Origin: an uncultured Sphingomonadaceae bacterium
Lineage (GTDB): Bacteria > Pseudomonadota > Alphaproteobacteria > Sphingomonadales > Sphingomonadaceae
Reading direction: 5' to 3'
DNA: 64,000 nucleotides
Assembly (NCBI GenBank): GCA_947493215.1
Contig: CANLQE010000004.1
Span: 62,001 to 126,000, forward strand
Shown: piece after piece, positions 45,171 to 54,039 of the stretch
Layout: every line of letters starts with the position of its first letter
How positions within the stretch are numbered: the first letter of the stretch is position 1
The notes under the pieces: model-generated
What the model saw: the letters and a program-made list of their open reading frames with translations, nothing else
Database searches by the model: none
Told to the model about the DNA's origin: nothing
Made by a program: the position numbers and the translations under genes

Positions 45171-46907
45171 GTGGGAATTATTGTGAAATTTGTTTCAAAA
45201 AACCCCAATACCGGACGTCTGGATTACCGTAGAGTATTTCCTGCGGCCCTCCGACTACATATTCCTAGCCAGCCGAAGCAGTTGAAGCGCTCGTTGAAAG
45301 CAAACGATATAAACGCTCCCGGTGCATTGGACCGCTACCATGAGGCTCATGCAGAATATGAGAGGTTGGTTGCTTTGGCGGTGAAGAAAAGAGACCGCTC
45401 CTTTGATGTCTTGGATGCACCGAAAGTTGCCTATCTCGCTGCCATATTTGAGAATGAATGGCGAAAAGAAGCGGATTCTATCCGATGGCAAGGCGCAGAT
45501 GCCAAGTCACGGCAAGATGCGGGCGTTGATGAATGGTTGGATGAATTTCGGACATGGAGCACGGAAGGTGATCTCACAGAAGTCCACGAGCGATGGCGTG
45601 GTGATGCTGAGGCCCTCTTAGAGCGGCAACAGATCGTCTTGGACCCAAGTGACCTAGACAGGCTAGACCCGCTCTGTATAGCTCTAAACGAGGCTGCAAT
45701 AAGTGTCTGTGAGGCAATTCAGAAGGGAAGGCAGGGTAAGCTGAAAGTCGTTCCCGATACCCCGTTGCCCAACAGTTCTAGTAAGTCTGCCACGATTGGG
45801 GGATTGTCATTCGATTCCCGTGTGCGCTCTTATATGGAAAACCCGCGCTTGCAGGTGTCGCCTTCCGTCCGGCAAGGGAACCGGACAGCCTTGAGGTTTT
45901 TTAAAGAGGCGCACGGTGAGCCCGTCCCTGACGCTATCAGCCGAACACTGGTTTCGGAATGGTTGGACCTCATATCCAAGCGGCCTACGCGTCTTCCTAA
46001 GGCACAGCTGTCAATGCCCATAAGGCAGCTTGTTGAGCGATATAAAGGGCACCCAGAAGTACCTCGAATGTCCCCAAAGACACAAAGACAGCATATTTCC
46101 TCATTGTCCAAGTGCTGGAAAGACCTTGCCAGTGAAGGTCGTATATCTGTTGAACTACAAAACCCGTTCGCAGGTCACCGTATGGCTAAGCCTGTCCCCT
46201 CCTCAGCTACCAAAGGCTTCGCCACTGAAGAACTTCAAGCCATCTTTCGGCTTCCGATCTTCACCCAAGGCGAGCGGCCACGAGCGGGGAAGGGAGAGGC
46301 TTGTTTCTGGATACCGCTCATCCTGTTGTGGACTGGCGCAAGGCCTGAGGAAGTAGCGCAGCTATTAGTGGATGACGTTTTTAAGGACGCGATTACTGGA
46401 GTTTGGTTGATCCGTTTCACCAATGAGGGGCGGCATCCTCATAAGGGGCCGCAGGTCCTGAAAACAGGCGAGGCGGGCCGCAGGACTTTTCCGGTGCCCA
46501 AGGTTCTTCTGGACTTAAATCTGCCGGACTACCTAGCGCACCTTGAAGCGACGGGGGAGGTGGCACTGTTCCCTAAGTTGCGGACGCGAGGAGAACGAAA
46601 CGTTCTTTTCGCTGGGTTTAGTGAGTGGTGGTCAAATCATCTTCAAGAGGCACAAATACTGCCTAAGGACCGCAGGGCATCCAGAGAGTTCCGGCACGTC
46701 TGGGCGACCGCTGCTAGGGCTTCCGGTATCCCGCAAGACGCCCGAATGTACATCATGGGTCATAAGAATCCCCAGACGGAAATTAGTGATCGATATGGCG
46801 TCGCAACTCCCTTGGGCAACCATATCCAGAAATTGGAATTTCCAGATCTTGATTTATCTAAAATATTGCCGTGGGGTCACAGTTGGTCCTCTACTAAGGA
46901 GTCTTGA
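45171..46907 (+). CDS. Tyrosine site-specific integrase
   Basis: A 578-residue tyrosine recombinase. The C-terminal catalytic domain shows the first arginine in LWTGARPEEVAQLLVDDV, the H-x-x-R-equivalent region as SREFRHVWATAARASG, the second His in MGHKNPQTEISDRYG and the nucleophile Tyr in that same segment (about residue 542). The long N-terminal part carries a core-binding domain (SPSVRQGNRTALRFFKEAHG). The box II histidine position is unusual, reading FRH-V-W-A-T rather than HxLRHT. The gene starts with GTG 45171, next to tRNA-Leu, and should excise and integrate the island. Confidence 0.92.
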   Translation: MGIIVKFVSKNPNTGRLDYRRVFPAALRLHIPSQPKQLKRSLKANDINAPGALDRYHEAHAEYERLVALAVKKRDRSFDVLDAPKVAYLAAIFENEWRKEADSIRWQGADAKSRQDAGVDEWLDEFRTWSTEGDLTEVHERWRGDAEALLERQQIVLDPSDLDRLDPLCIALNEAAISVCEAIQKGRQGKLKVVPDTPLPNSSSKSATIGGLSFDSRVRSYMENPRLQVSPSVRQGNRTALRFFKEAHGEPVPDAISRTLVSEWLDLISKRPTRLPKAQLSMPIRQLVERYKGHPEVPRMSPKTQRQHISSLSKCWKDLASEGRISVELQNPFAGHRMAKPVPSSATKGFATEELQAIFRLPIFTQGERPRAGKGEACFWIPLILLWTGARPEEVAQLLVDDVFKDAITGVWLIRFTNEGRHPHKGPQVLKTGEAGRRTFPVPKVLLDLNLPDYLAHLEATGEVALFPKLRTRGERNVLFAGFSEWWSNHLQEAQILPKDRRASREFRHVWATAARASGIPQDARMYIMGHKNPQTEISDRYGVATPLGNHIQKLEFPDLDLSKILPWGHSWSSTKES

Positions 46908-46909
46908 AT

Positions 46910-48031
46910 CTACTGGCTACCACCAGCGTCTAAAGTGTATTGAAAGCTCAATGGCTGGAGTTGCTCATCGCGGATTAGCCATGGCTGAAAGACTACCAAT
47001 TCTCCGGAACTGGCTATCGTTGTTTGTCGATCCAAATCGATAGAATGAACCACGAGCAAAGCATTTGTTGGAAAACGGTTTTGATGAAGTTCCACTTCAT
47101 TTTTGGTTACGAGAATTGTTCCTAAGCCTCCAGTGGTGCCTTTAACTTCGATAACATATTCAACACCGTCTTTTTTTGCCTCAAAGTCACAAGACTTATT
47201 CTTATGAACATCCCTGTAATCATATCCTTCCCGCTGCAGCCAATCTTCCGCGATCTCCATCGCTCTAGTTTCAACAGCAATTCTTTGCGGGCCTGACAGT
47301 CCCCGTCCTTGGCCTCGTGTCTTTGATTTGGAACTATTCGGACGAGCAAGCGCTTGAATAGCGTCTACAGCTTCGACGATTTCCGGAGAAGGAGCTCCCG
47401 GCTCTTGGCCGCTTTGAGCAGCCGAGTAAAGATGCTCAAGCATGCGAAGGGCTGTGCTCAGGTCTTTTTGGAGAGTTGCTTCATTGGGGATATTGTTGGT
47501 GTCATACATTATTGAAAATGCGGTAGTTGCCTCATAGGCTCTAGCCAGGTCTTCTTTGGAGCCTAAATCCAAGCCCTCTGACATGCCGGCTCTCGCGGCT
47601 TCATCGCCCCCTATTTTTCTGGCCCAAGTCATCAAAGCTGCTGCTTCTGTTGCAGCTCTAGGCTTAAAGGTCATCCCGTCCCAAATCGTTGACCCATGGC
47701 CAAGCACAAGAGCCACGCCGCTGGCGTCAGGCCTAAATAAGTAAACAACGTACCAGCCTACTCTGGGTGAAGGCGATAGTTCGGGATTAAAAATGCGTAC
47801 CCAAGGCACCCGCGATTTTTGGCCGGTTCCGTCCTTACCTTGAACCTTCAATTCGCCCACAATCCGGTCACCAATTGCAGTTTCGAGTACACCGCTCGCG
47901 CGTATCCAATTTGGGATTTCGTTGCGAATAACGAGCCCGCGTCGATCCATGGCTGGCGTTTTCAGAGATGAATAGTCAAGCTGCAATAACAGCACATCTT
48001 CTAAATGTTTCTTCAATCTGTTTGCTCCCAC
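46910..48031 (-). CDS. MrcB_N (DUF3578) / DUF3883 domain protein, likely nuclease
   Basis: A 373-residue two-domain protein. The N-terminal half (VGWYVVYLFRPDASGVALVLGHGST) resembles the MrcB_N/DUF3578 domain of McrBC-type DNA-sensing restriction systems. The C-terminal half is DUF3883-like, with a PD-(D/E)xK core: Asp in KSCDFEAKKDGVEY and E-x-K in VIEVKGTTGG. A lysine/arginine/glycine-rich linker joins them. Such proteins are found in defence islands and may recognise modified DNA and cut it. No AAA GTPase or methyltransferase gene accompanies it, so it may act alone or with the divergent gene on the other side of a 174-nt gap. Domains are inferred by eye. Confidence 0.75.
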   Translation of the reverse strand: MGANRLKKHLEDVLLLQLDYSSLKTPAMDRRGLVIRNEIPNWIRASGVLETAIGDRIVGELKVQGKDGTGQKSRVPWVRIFNPELSPSPRVGWYVVYLFRPDASGVALVLGHGSTIWDGMTFKPRAATEAAALMTWARKIGGDEAARAGMSEGLDLGSKEDLARAYEATTAFSIMYDTNNIPNEATLQKDLSTALRMLEHLYSAAQSGQEPGAPSPEIVEAVDAIQALARPNSSKSKTRGQGRGLSGPQRIAVETRAMEIAEDWLQREGYDYRDVHKNKSCDFEAKKDGVEYVIEVKGTTGGLGTILVTKNEVELHQNRFPTNALLVVHSIDLDRQTTIASSGELVVFQPWLIRDEQLQPLSFQYTLDAGGSQ

Positions 48032-48205
48032 TCAACCTCCACCAGCCAAATAGTCGATAAAGATTGAAACGCTTTTCACAAAGGCTAATAGTTGCGCTTT
48101 CCTATATATACCTCTTGAAGACACGGTCTTGATTGTCACTTGATGGCTATCGCGCAATTGCGGGACTGTGCAACAAGCATCGAATAGCAAAAAGGGTTGA
48201 ATTGA

Positions 48206-49744
48206 ATGACAAAAGAAGTGGTGCGAGGAACAGGTTTCACCGAATCCGAGCGCTATCTTGCTTCGCTCGCGGACAAAGCGTTCCTGAGGCTGTGGTCGTA
48301 TCCGAACACCTTCATTGACAAAAAATCTGGCGGTAAAGGAGACGGTAAAGAACTAGCAGACCTTTTGGTCGTGTTTGGGGATGATGTAATCATCTTTAGC
48401 GACAAGGAGATTGAATGGCCGAGCAGCGAGGACAAGGATTTAGCGTGGTCACGTTGGTATCGTCGTGCTGTTGCGAAATCTGCGGATCAAGTTCGGGGCG
48501 CTGAACGCTGGCTAACCAAATTCGAGAAACGTGTCTTTATTGACAAATGTTGTGAGCACCCATTCCCGATTGACTTACCTCCACTCGCTAGCCGAAGGGT
48601 GCACGGCATTGTTGTTGCGCTCGGAGCAAACGACATGGCTAGGCAACACTTCAACGATCCGCGTGGAACGTTCGCAGTGATTCCTTCAATTGAGGGCAAT
48701 GATCACGTAAATAAAACCGCAAAGGATTATCATCCATTCGCAATTGGCGACGTCAATCCAAACGGTTCATTTGTTCATGTTTTCGACCCCGTGGCATTGG
48801 ACCTTGTCTTAGCGGAATTGGATACTGTTTCAGACTTTTTAGACTATCTAACAAAACGAGAGGCGTTCATCCGATCAGGGCGTTTGCTGGTGGCGGGGGG
48901 AGAGGAAGACCTTGTCGCTGCGTTCATTCAGAACGGCACTCCGACCGGTGAGCGCTCCTTTTTACCCGCTGACTTGCCGGCCGACATTACCGATCATTCT
49001 ATCGTGATACCGGCTGGTGAATACGATGGCTTTATTGCACTGCCGGAGTATCGACGGAAGAAAGAGGCTGATGAGGTTTCCTACAATTGGGATCGGTTGA
49101 TTGAAATATTTGTTGAGCACGTTTTAGCCGGAACGTCAGTAGAGATATTGGAGACCGCGCCTGACGTAACTTTAGCTGAGCGCGGATTGCGCTTTATGGC
49201 CGCAGAAAACCGGATCTATCGTCGAGTTCTTGGTCAAAATGTAGAAGAGGCGCTTCAAGTTGCAGAAGCAGAAAAAGCAACGCGCTTCATCCGAAATATG
49301 ATTCCAACTTCGGAGCCGAGGCAACACCCGGTAGGGTATGTTTTTCTAATCCTGGCATATCCTGGTGATGACGTTCTTGAAAATGGGTACACTCAGTATC
49401 GCGAACACAGGACGTCAATGCTGCAGACTTATTGTTATAATTTGTTTGATATGCGGTCTGATCTTGAAACCGTAGTTGGCATCGCTGTTGATGCTTCAGA
49501 GAAGGTGACTGGGCGGCCTGGCGGATCGGAAGACCTGCTAGTGGTAGCGAAGCCCGAGTGGACTGTAGAATTTAAAGACCAGTTCGAGCGGGCAAGAAAG
49601 CACTATGGACTGAAGCCGAGCAGTGAATTGCGTACACGCCATGCGCGGCATGACGAGTTCCCACTGGAGGGCGCTCCTTTCGCATCTCGCCAACAACGTC
49701 GTGCAGCTGAACGAAAAGCAGCGAAAAAACGGCGGAAAATTTGA
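48206..49744 (+). CDS. Unrecognised protein, possible N-terminal nuclease-like domain
   Basis: A 512-residue protein that I cannot name. The N-terminal region contains GKELADLLVVFGDDVIIFSD (E49, D52, D66) followed by KEIEW, then SRWYRRAVAKSADQVRGAER. This recalls a nuclease core that some defence-island proteins share, but the last element reads S-D-K rather than D/E-x-K, so it is uncertain. Later parts are mixed alpha/beta. The C-terminus ends in a basic helix (RQQRRAAERKAAKKRRKI). An AGGG lies before the ATG. It is transcribed divergently from the MrcB_N/DUF3883 gene, suggesting shared regulation. Confidence 0.7.
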   Translation: MTKEVVRGTGFTESERYLASLADKAFLRLWSYPNTFIDKKSGGKGDGKELADLLVVFGDDVIIFSDKEIEWPSSEDKDLAWSRWYRRAVAKSADQVRGAERWLTKFEKRVFIDKCCEHPFPIDLPPLASRRVHGIVVALGANDMARQHFNDPRGTFAVIPSIEGNDHVNKTAKDYHPFAIGDVNPNGSFVHVFDPVALDLVLAELDTVSDFLDYLTKREAFIRSGRLLVAGGEEDLVAAFIQNGTPTGERSFLPADLPADITDHSIVIPAGEYDGFIALPEYRRKKEADEVSYNWDRLIEIFVEHVLAGTSVEILETAPDVTLAERGLRFMAAENRIYRRVLGQNVEEALQVAEAEKATRFIRNMIPTSEPRQHPVGYVFLILAYPGDDVLENGYTQYREHRTSMLQTYCYNLFDMRSDLETVVGIAVDASEKVTGRPGGSEDLLVVAKPEWTVEFKDQFERARKHYGLKPSSELRTRHARHDEFPLEGAPFASRQQRRAAERKAAKKRRKI

Positions 49745-50077
49745 CTTAAACGTCAATCTACTCGCAAGCTATGCCGTCTCTATCGCGGCTTAACTGCCTG
49801 CCGTAGCCTCACTGTCCCTGTAGATCACAAGTCAGCATATATAAGTCGAATCTCTGGGCGTTTTGAAGTTTGACAGTTTCGGTCGAGCTGATTGCTAATA
49901 AAAAGTGGTTTGCTTGGTCTTGCAGAATAAAGATTGGCCGTATCGGCTAATGGACGAAGTTCTGGCCTGTTCTTGGAGATAAAGAACGAGAGAAAGGTTA
50001 GCTTTATTGCGAAATACTCGGAATTAATTGACCCGCTCGTCAAGATTCACTATATGTTCTATAGGAGCCGTACCGAC
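49745..50077. other. Intergenic region before the Panacea gene
   Basis: Some 333 bases without a convincing gene. A frame continuous with the Panacea gene is open from 49934, but the extra N-terminus is not conserved-looking. The preferred start at 50078 has a GGAG before it. The promoter of the pair is presumably here. Confidence 0.4.
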
Positions 50078-50515
50078 ATGACAATTACATCAGCTGCCGC
50101 CTTACGCAGAATGTGCGAGGTTAAAGATTGGAACATTACCAATCTTGAAGCCAACAAACTGCTGTATTTTGCGCAAATGATTGCGTTAGGCGAATTTGAT
50201 AAGCCTCTTGTTGATGAATATTTTGAGGCTTGGGACCTCGGCCCGGTCTTGCCGGGAGCTTACCACAAAGCAAAAATGTTTGGCGATAAGCCCATCAAGA
50301 AATTTATTTTCTCATCGCGTGGGCCAATTGCATCTTGGGAAGCGATTTTTCAGCGAACTCTCGAAGAATTTGGGCACCTAAAAAGCGGTCAGCTTGTTGC
50401 AGATTCACACTGGCCCCAAGGTGCATGGGCGGAACATTATACACGGGGAGCGCGAGGCGTAGAAATTCCGAATGACGACATCCTCAAAGAATACAGACGC
50501 CGAACAGCTAACTAA
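50078..50515 (+). CDS. Panacea-domain (DUF4065/SocA-like) protein, putative antitoxin
   Basis: A 145-residue protein of the Panacea/DUF4065 type. LEANKLLYFAQMIALGEFDK, then LVDEYFEAWDLGPVLPGAYH and KAKMFGDKPIKK are the recognised core. Panacea domains serve as antitoxins against many unrelated toxins, including small membrane proteins, and as SocA-like adaptors. Start ATG 50078 is chosen because a GGAG lies upstream. The 3' end overlaps the next gene by 44 nt, which ties the two together. I infer a type II-like pair with that gene product as the toxin. Confidence 0.85.
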   Translation: MTITSAAALRRMCEVKDWNITNLEANKLLYFAQMIALGEFDKPLVDEYFEAWDLGPVLPGAYHKAKMFGDKPIKKFIFSSRGPIASWEAIFQRTLEEFGHLKSGQLVADSHWPQGAWAEHYTRGARGVEIPNDDILKEYRRRTAN

Positions 50516-50840
50516 TCCGCCTGTTATACATCAGGGTTCACTTGCAAAGGTCGCAGAACCGACTGTCGGTGATATTCAAGTAGGCGAATTACAGGGCAAG
50601 CTGGCTAAGTCAGAAGATGACCGCAAAGAAGAGCGTTTCTTGTGGTTTATGGTCAGTGGTGCGTTATTTGTTCTCCTCAGCTTTATGGCCGGAGGTGCCG
50701 CCGCTGGAGGAGTTATTTCACTAATTTACATTGGAATGCTCTTGGTTCTCAGTCGCAGATGGGGCTTTGAAGACTTGTGGGAGGCATTGTATGCAGCCAA
50801 AAGCCTGTTGCCCGGCGGCAAAGAAAAAGACGAGGAGTAA
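50472..50840 (+). CDS. Small two-helix membrane protein, candidate toxin of the Panacea pair
   Basis: A 122-residue protein. The first 50 residues are polar and acidic. A hydrophobic hairpin follows (FLWFMVSGALFVLLSFMAGG, then AAAGGVISLIYIGMLLVLS). The tail is amphipathic (GFEDLWEALYAAKSLLPGG) and ends in a charged segment. The start lies inside the Panacea gene, in another frame. Small membrane proteins paired with Panacea antitoxins are known to depolarise membranes. I infer a toxin role from pairing and topology only; no sequence signature proves it. Confidence 0.7.
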   Translation: MTTSSKNTDAEQLTNPPVIHQGSLAKVAEPTVGDIQVGELQGKLAKSEDDRKEERFLWFMVSGALFVLLSFMAGGAAAGGVISLIYIGMLLVLSRRWGFEDLWEALYAAKSLLPGGKEKDEE

Positions 50841-50846
50841 TCCTTT

Positions 50847-51425
50847 TTACAAGGCTATCTCGCCTGAACTACCTGTATATGTTAGCTCCCAAGATGCCTG
50901 ACCGAGGCCACCACCGCCCATACCACTGTCAAACCACTTAAATCGCTTTGTAACACCGTTTTGAGTTCCCCAGACGGCGGTGCTTCCCTGTCGTCTAAAA
51001 AGAGAACCTCGCTTGTTTGTTGTTATGCTTGGTTGCCCATATTTTGCCGATAAGGCCGAAAGGACTTTGTCGGAACAACGACCCCCTAAGCTGCCTTTCC
51101 CTTTGACTTTTACAGCATCGACGCGTCCGCTTTCGTGCTGAATTTCAACCTCTGCTTCGCAGCCTTCGATAATGACAACATCTTCAACTTCCGTTTGCTT
51201 CATCTTATGCCATTTTATTTTCTTACCGTCTTTCGGATAGAAGGCTCTAACTTCATCAATGGTCATGTCTGCTCTAACTTTATCCCAAAGCACGGGACGG
51301 TTATCTGTTGGGGTTTCGTCTACTGTTTGAACAACTACTTGCGTACTTTTGATACTCTGACCAGCTTCTGATGCCGCGGCCACTTGAGCCACAGTTGAAA
51401 TAGCCATAATGACTGTTGAAATCAT
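50847..51425 (-). CDS. Hypothetical secreted protein
   Basis: A 192-residue protein that I do not recognise. It begins with a short hydrophobic signal-like segment (MISTVIMAISTVAQVAAAS). The mature part has ADMTIDEVRAFYPKDGKKIK, a segment like those that open small periplasmic ligand-binding domains. It contains two cysteines (EGCEAEVEI and GGRCSDKVL) that may pair, and a Gly-rich C-terminal region (WFDSGMGGGGLGQASWELTY). The start has GGGGGG 8 nt upstream. It converges with the small membrane-protein gene, 6 nt apart. A role in the island is not evident. Confidence 0.65.
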   Translation of the reverse strand: MISTVIMAISTVAQVAAASEAGQSIKSTQVVVQTVDETPTDNRPVLWDKVRADMTIDEVRAFYPKDGKKIKWHKMKQTEVEDVVIIEGCEAEVEIQHESGRVDAVKVKGKGSLGGRCSDKVLSALSAKYGQPSITTNKRGSLFRRQGSTAVWGTQNGVTKRFKWFDSGMGGGGLGQASWELTYTGSSGEIAL

Positions 51426-51624
51426 TGTTCATCCCCCCTCGATAATAAAACCTAATTACTCAATCTAACCTTACACTTCAATTGGATAACTTACAAAAAA
51501 GCCCAATGTATGGAATATTTTGGCTATGAATTTTATATAGACCCGCCTTTATTTGCAAAAGCAATATAGTCACCGGGTAGATAAAGTGTTAATCTGATGA
51601 TTATTCTTGCGAGGAGAGCAAAAA

Positions 51625-52080
51625 GTGACCCAGACAGTCGTCGAAGAAGATCAACCCGTTGACCCACCTGAACAGATCAATATTGATTGGTTTCTGCAAA
51701 GTACGGTAGAGTTAATTAATAGAACAGGGTTGCAAATGGGCATCACTTTAACGGTAGGAGGCGCGAAAATAGCAGGTACGTTGGTCAGCGGTAAGAGCTA
51801 CTTTGAAGATATCAGCTCCGCAGTTAATGCTGTTTCTAAAAAGCCTGATGATATCCCGAAGGCGCTGAGCGATTTGTGGTCTTCTTATACCGAGTTTTAT
51901 GAGAAGCCGGAAGATGCGGACGATAGCTGGGCCCCTCCTCCCGCTGGTTACATTCACCTAAAGGATGCCTATTACTTTGAACCCGGAGTTGATCGTATGC
52001 CAACCAACGAAGGACTGACTTGGCGAGGACAGCTGTCGTCCGTGGATGGATTTAGCATAGGAGCTCTTCAACCCGGCTAA
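51625..52080 (+). CDS. GvpU-like protein (gas-vesicle accessory family)
   Basis: A 151-residue protein from GTG 51625 (GGAG upstream). The segment GLQMGITLTVGGAKIAGTLV followed by SGKSYFEDI, and the C-terminal AGYIHLKDAYYFEPG and WRGQLSSVDGFSIGAL, recall the GvpU family. GvpU is encoded in gas-vesicle clusters of some bacteria, but homologues often occur without gas vesicles, and no gvpA is visible here. The true role is unknown. The assignment rests on memory of the family's shape, so it is tentative. Confidence 0.55.
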   Translation: MTQTVVEEDQPVDPPEQINIDWFLQSTVELINRTGLQMGITLTVGGAKIAGTLVSGKSYFEDISSAVNAVSKKPDDIPKALSDLWSSYTEFYEKPEDADDSWAPPPAGYIHLKDAYYFEPGVDRMPTNEGLTWRGQLSSVDGFSIGALQPG

Positions 52081-52179
52081 TCTTCGTCAAACGTTTCTAT
52101 GCTTCTGACCTCTTACGGCTCTTAGTACACGTAAGGGGTCCATTAAGAGGCCACTCATCTGCCCGTTTATGTGTCCTTG

Positions 52180-53475
52180 TTATGATCTAATCATAGCATA
52201 AACCTTAGGTCCTCCGGTCTCCATCATGAGCACTTTTGAATAGGCATCCAACATAGCTTCTCTCAAAGAATCTTGATGGTGCAATGCTACAATAAAACTA
52301 TCATGGACAGGAAGGCATGTGACCCCTTTTCTGGATAGTTGCACTAGAACTTCGCAGGCAATTTGGCTGTCGATATACTGAAGTTCCGTTCCTTTGCCAG
52401 AGCCTAGCCACTGGTTGATGTCGGCGTAGCAACACTCAACGGCCTTACGGAGTTTAGCAGTAGTCCAACCTTCACTGAGCTGTTCTCTGATCTTTGGCTC
52501 AGGAGAGGGCATTCGCTTCCCATTGTCCAAATTCACCAAAACCAGCAGACACCACTTCACCGCTTCCCTCATACCTTCGAGCCCCTCAATGGCGTATAGG
52601 TCATCCTGTGAGGGTGCTTCCAAGCCTGATAGGTGATAGCAAAGTCGCAGGTGCAATGCAGAGTAGTCCAGTTCAACAGTTGGCTCTCCATCTATCGTGA
52701 TTAGCTTCCTACTATCCTGCCTTTCACCTATCCACCAACCGCCATAGAACCGACCGCCGCGATCAAACCGGCCATCATTGAACACGCGGTATAGACGCTT
52801 TGCAGTTAGATCGGGCTTAGATTTACCTTCTGGACCCGATAAGCTAATAGCGGCGCTGCCTATCAGATCGTTTAGCGTCTCAAGCTGTTTGCGCATCCGC
52901 TTAGTATCCGCAGTCTCCATATAGTCCTGCCAGTTCTTTCCGGCATCCTTCAGTCGGATGAGTTCCCCTTCCTCTCTTCGCCCAATATGATCCGGCTGGG
53001 CACCGTGAGTGCCCTCTAAGAAGGAAATGAGTTCAGGGGTGGCCCTAAGACGTGAACGCTCTCCGGCATTACCCCAAGCATCCTGCAGCTTATCAGACCT
53101 GCGGTAGTATCCAGCTGTATGTTCGGCATACCCATTGGCGGTAAGAAAGTCCGCCGAGGTCTTTACCGTTGTCAGGCTCCCCACACTGTTCCGATAGCGC
53201 GGCGCAACATTGTAGTCGTTGCTGTTGCGGGAATAGCCGAGCGCTAACGAGGGGCTTGTTGAATAGGCAGCATACAAGTCCGCCACCATTGCTTCGAGTG
53301 TCACCGCAAGATTGTTACGGTCCCGTCCCTTCCGCTTCCGCTTTCGGGTTACCTCTGTGGCTTCAAGTTGACCTAGAAGGTCCGACACGGCCTCAGTGAA
53401 GGGGGTGCGCACACCCCTTCTGTCCAATCTCATCAATCGGCTGTTATCACGGTCAATGGGAGTGTAGTCGTGCAT
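52180..53475 (-). CDS. Compact protein with family-A polymerase-like palm motifs
   Basis: A 431-residue protein with three motifs in the order and spacing of family-A DNA polymerases and single-subunit RNA polymerases. Motif A is PTVELDYSALHLRLCYHLSG (D270), compare DYSQIELR. An O-helix-like motif B is REAVKWCLLVLVN, with R303-x3-K307-x7-N315 (PolA has R-x3-K-x7-YG). Motif C is TCLPVHDSFIVALH (D392), compare VHDE and T7-type IHDSFG. The start ATG overlaps the serine-recombinase stop by one base (TAATG), so the two are translationally coupled. No exonuclease or primase domain is visible. The polymerase role is inferred and unproven. Confidence 0.6.
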   Translation of the reverse strand: MHDYTPIDRDNSRLMRLDRRGVRTPFTEAVSDLLGQLEATEVTRKRKRKGRDRNNLAVTLEAMVADLYAAYSTSPSLALGYSRNSNDYNVAPRYRNSVGSLTTVKTSADFLTANGYAEHTAGYYRRSDKLQDAWGNAGERSRLRATPELISFLEGTHGAQPDHIGRREEGELIRLKDAGKNWQDYMETADTKRMRKQLETLNDLIGSAAISLSGPEGKSKPDLTAKRLYRVFNDGRFDRGGRFYGGWWIGERQDSRKLITIDGEPTVELDYSALHLRLCYHLSGLEAPSQDDLYAIEGLEGMREAVKWCLLVLVNLDNGKRMPSPEPKIREQLSEGWTTAKLRKAVECCYADINQWLGSGKGTELQYIDSQIACEVLVQLSRKGVTCLPVHDSFIVALHHQDSLREAMLDAYSKVLMMETGGPKVYAMIRS

Positions 53476-54026
53476 TACTTTGCTGATCCTTCTAGTGCTC
53501 GATAGACACTGGCACGGCCAATTCCCATCTCCCTCGCTATCTCTGAGGCTCCCATGCCTTCTGCTTTCAACTGCTGGACCTTTGAGGCATCTATAGAAGC
53601 TGGACGACCCTTGTACTTGCCTGCAGCTTTGGCTTTGGCGATGCCTTCCATCTGCCGTTCTTTCCGGATATCCAGCTCAAACTCAGCAAAACTGGCTAGG
53701 ATGTTCAACAGCAGCTTACCGTCTGACCTTGTGGTATCAATGGCCCCTTGCTGTAAACAGGTGAACCCTGCATCCTTAGCGTCCAGCCGGTCCACAATGT
53801 TCCGCAAGTCCATCACTGAGCGGGCCAGCCGGTCCAACCGGGTTACTACAAGAGCATCGCCGTCCCGCACGAACTCCAAGGCTTCCTCAAGGGCCTTACG
53901 GTCCTGTTGCGATGCCCCGCTTCTTTTCTCAGCGAATATCTTCTCACAGCCAGCGGCCCGTAAGGTCTCCTCTTGAATGTCCAGCGATTGTCCCACGGTG
54001 CTTACCCTTGCATATCCAACCAACAT
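53475..54026 (-). CDS. Serine recombinase (resolvase/invertase family)
   Basis: A 183-residue resolvase-type recombinase. It begins LVGYARVSTVGQSLDIQ, with the nucleophile Ser in that segment. Further catalytic and dimer parts are VVTRLDRLARSVMDLRNIV and LLNILASFAEFELDIRKERQ. A C-terminal helix-turn-helix (GMGASEIAREMGIGRASVYR) binds DNA. Start ATG 54026 fits homologues, and an upstream ATG at 54047 falls inside a putative binding site. Its stop is fused with the start of the polymerase-like gene. It probably acts on the TGTCTCA sites just upstream, and may repress its own promoter. Confidence 0.93.
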   Translation of the reverse strand: MLVGYARVSTVGQSLDIQEETLRAAGCEKIFAEKRSGASQQDRKALEEALEFVRDGDALVVTRLDRLARSVMDLRNIVDRLDAKDAGFTCLQQGAIDTTRSDGKLLLNILASFAEFELDIRKERQMEGIAKAKAAGKYKGRPASIDASKVQQLKAEGMGASEIAREMGIGRASVYRALEGSAK

Positions 54027-54039
54027 AGTCTGTTTATCC

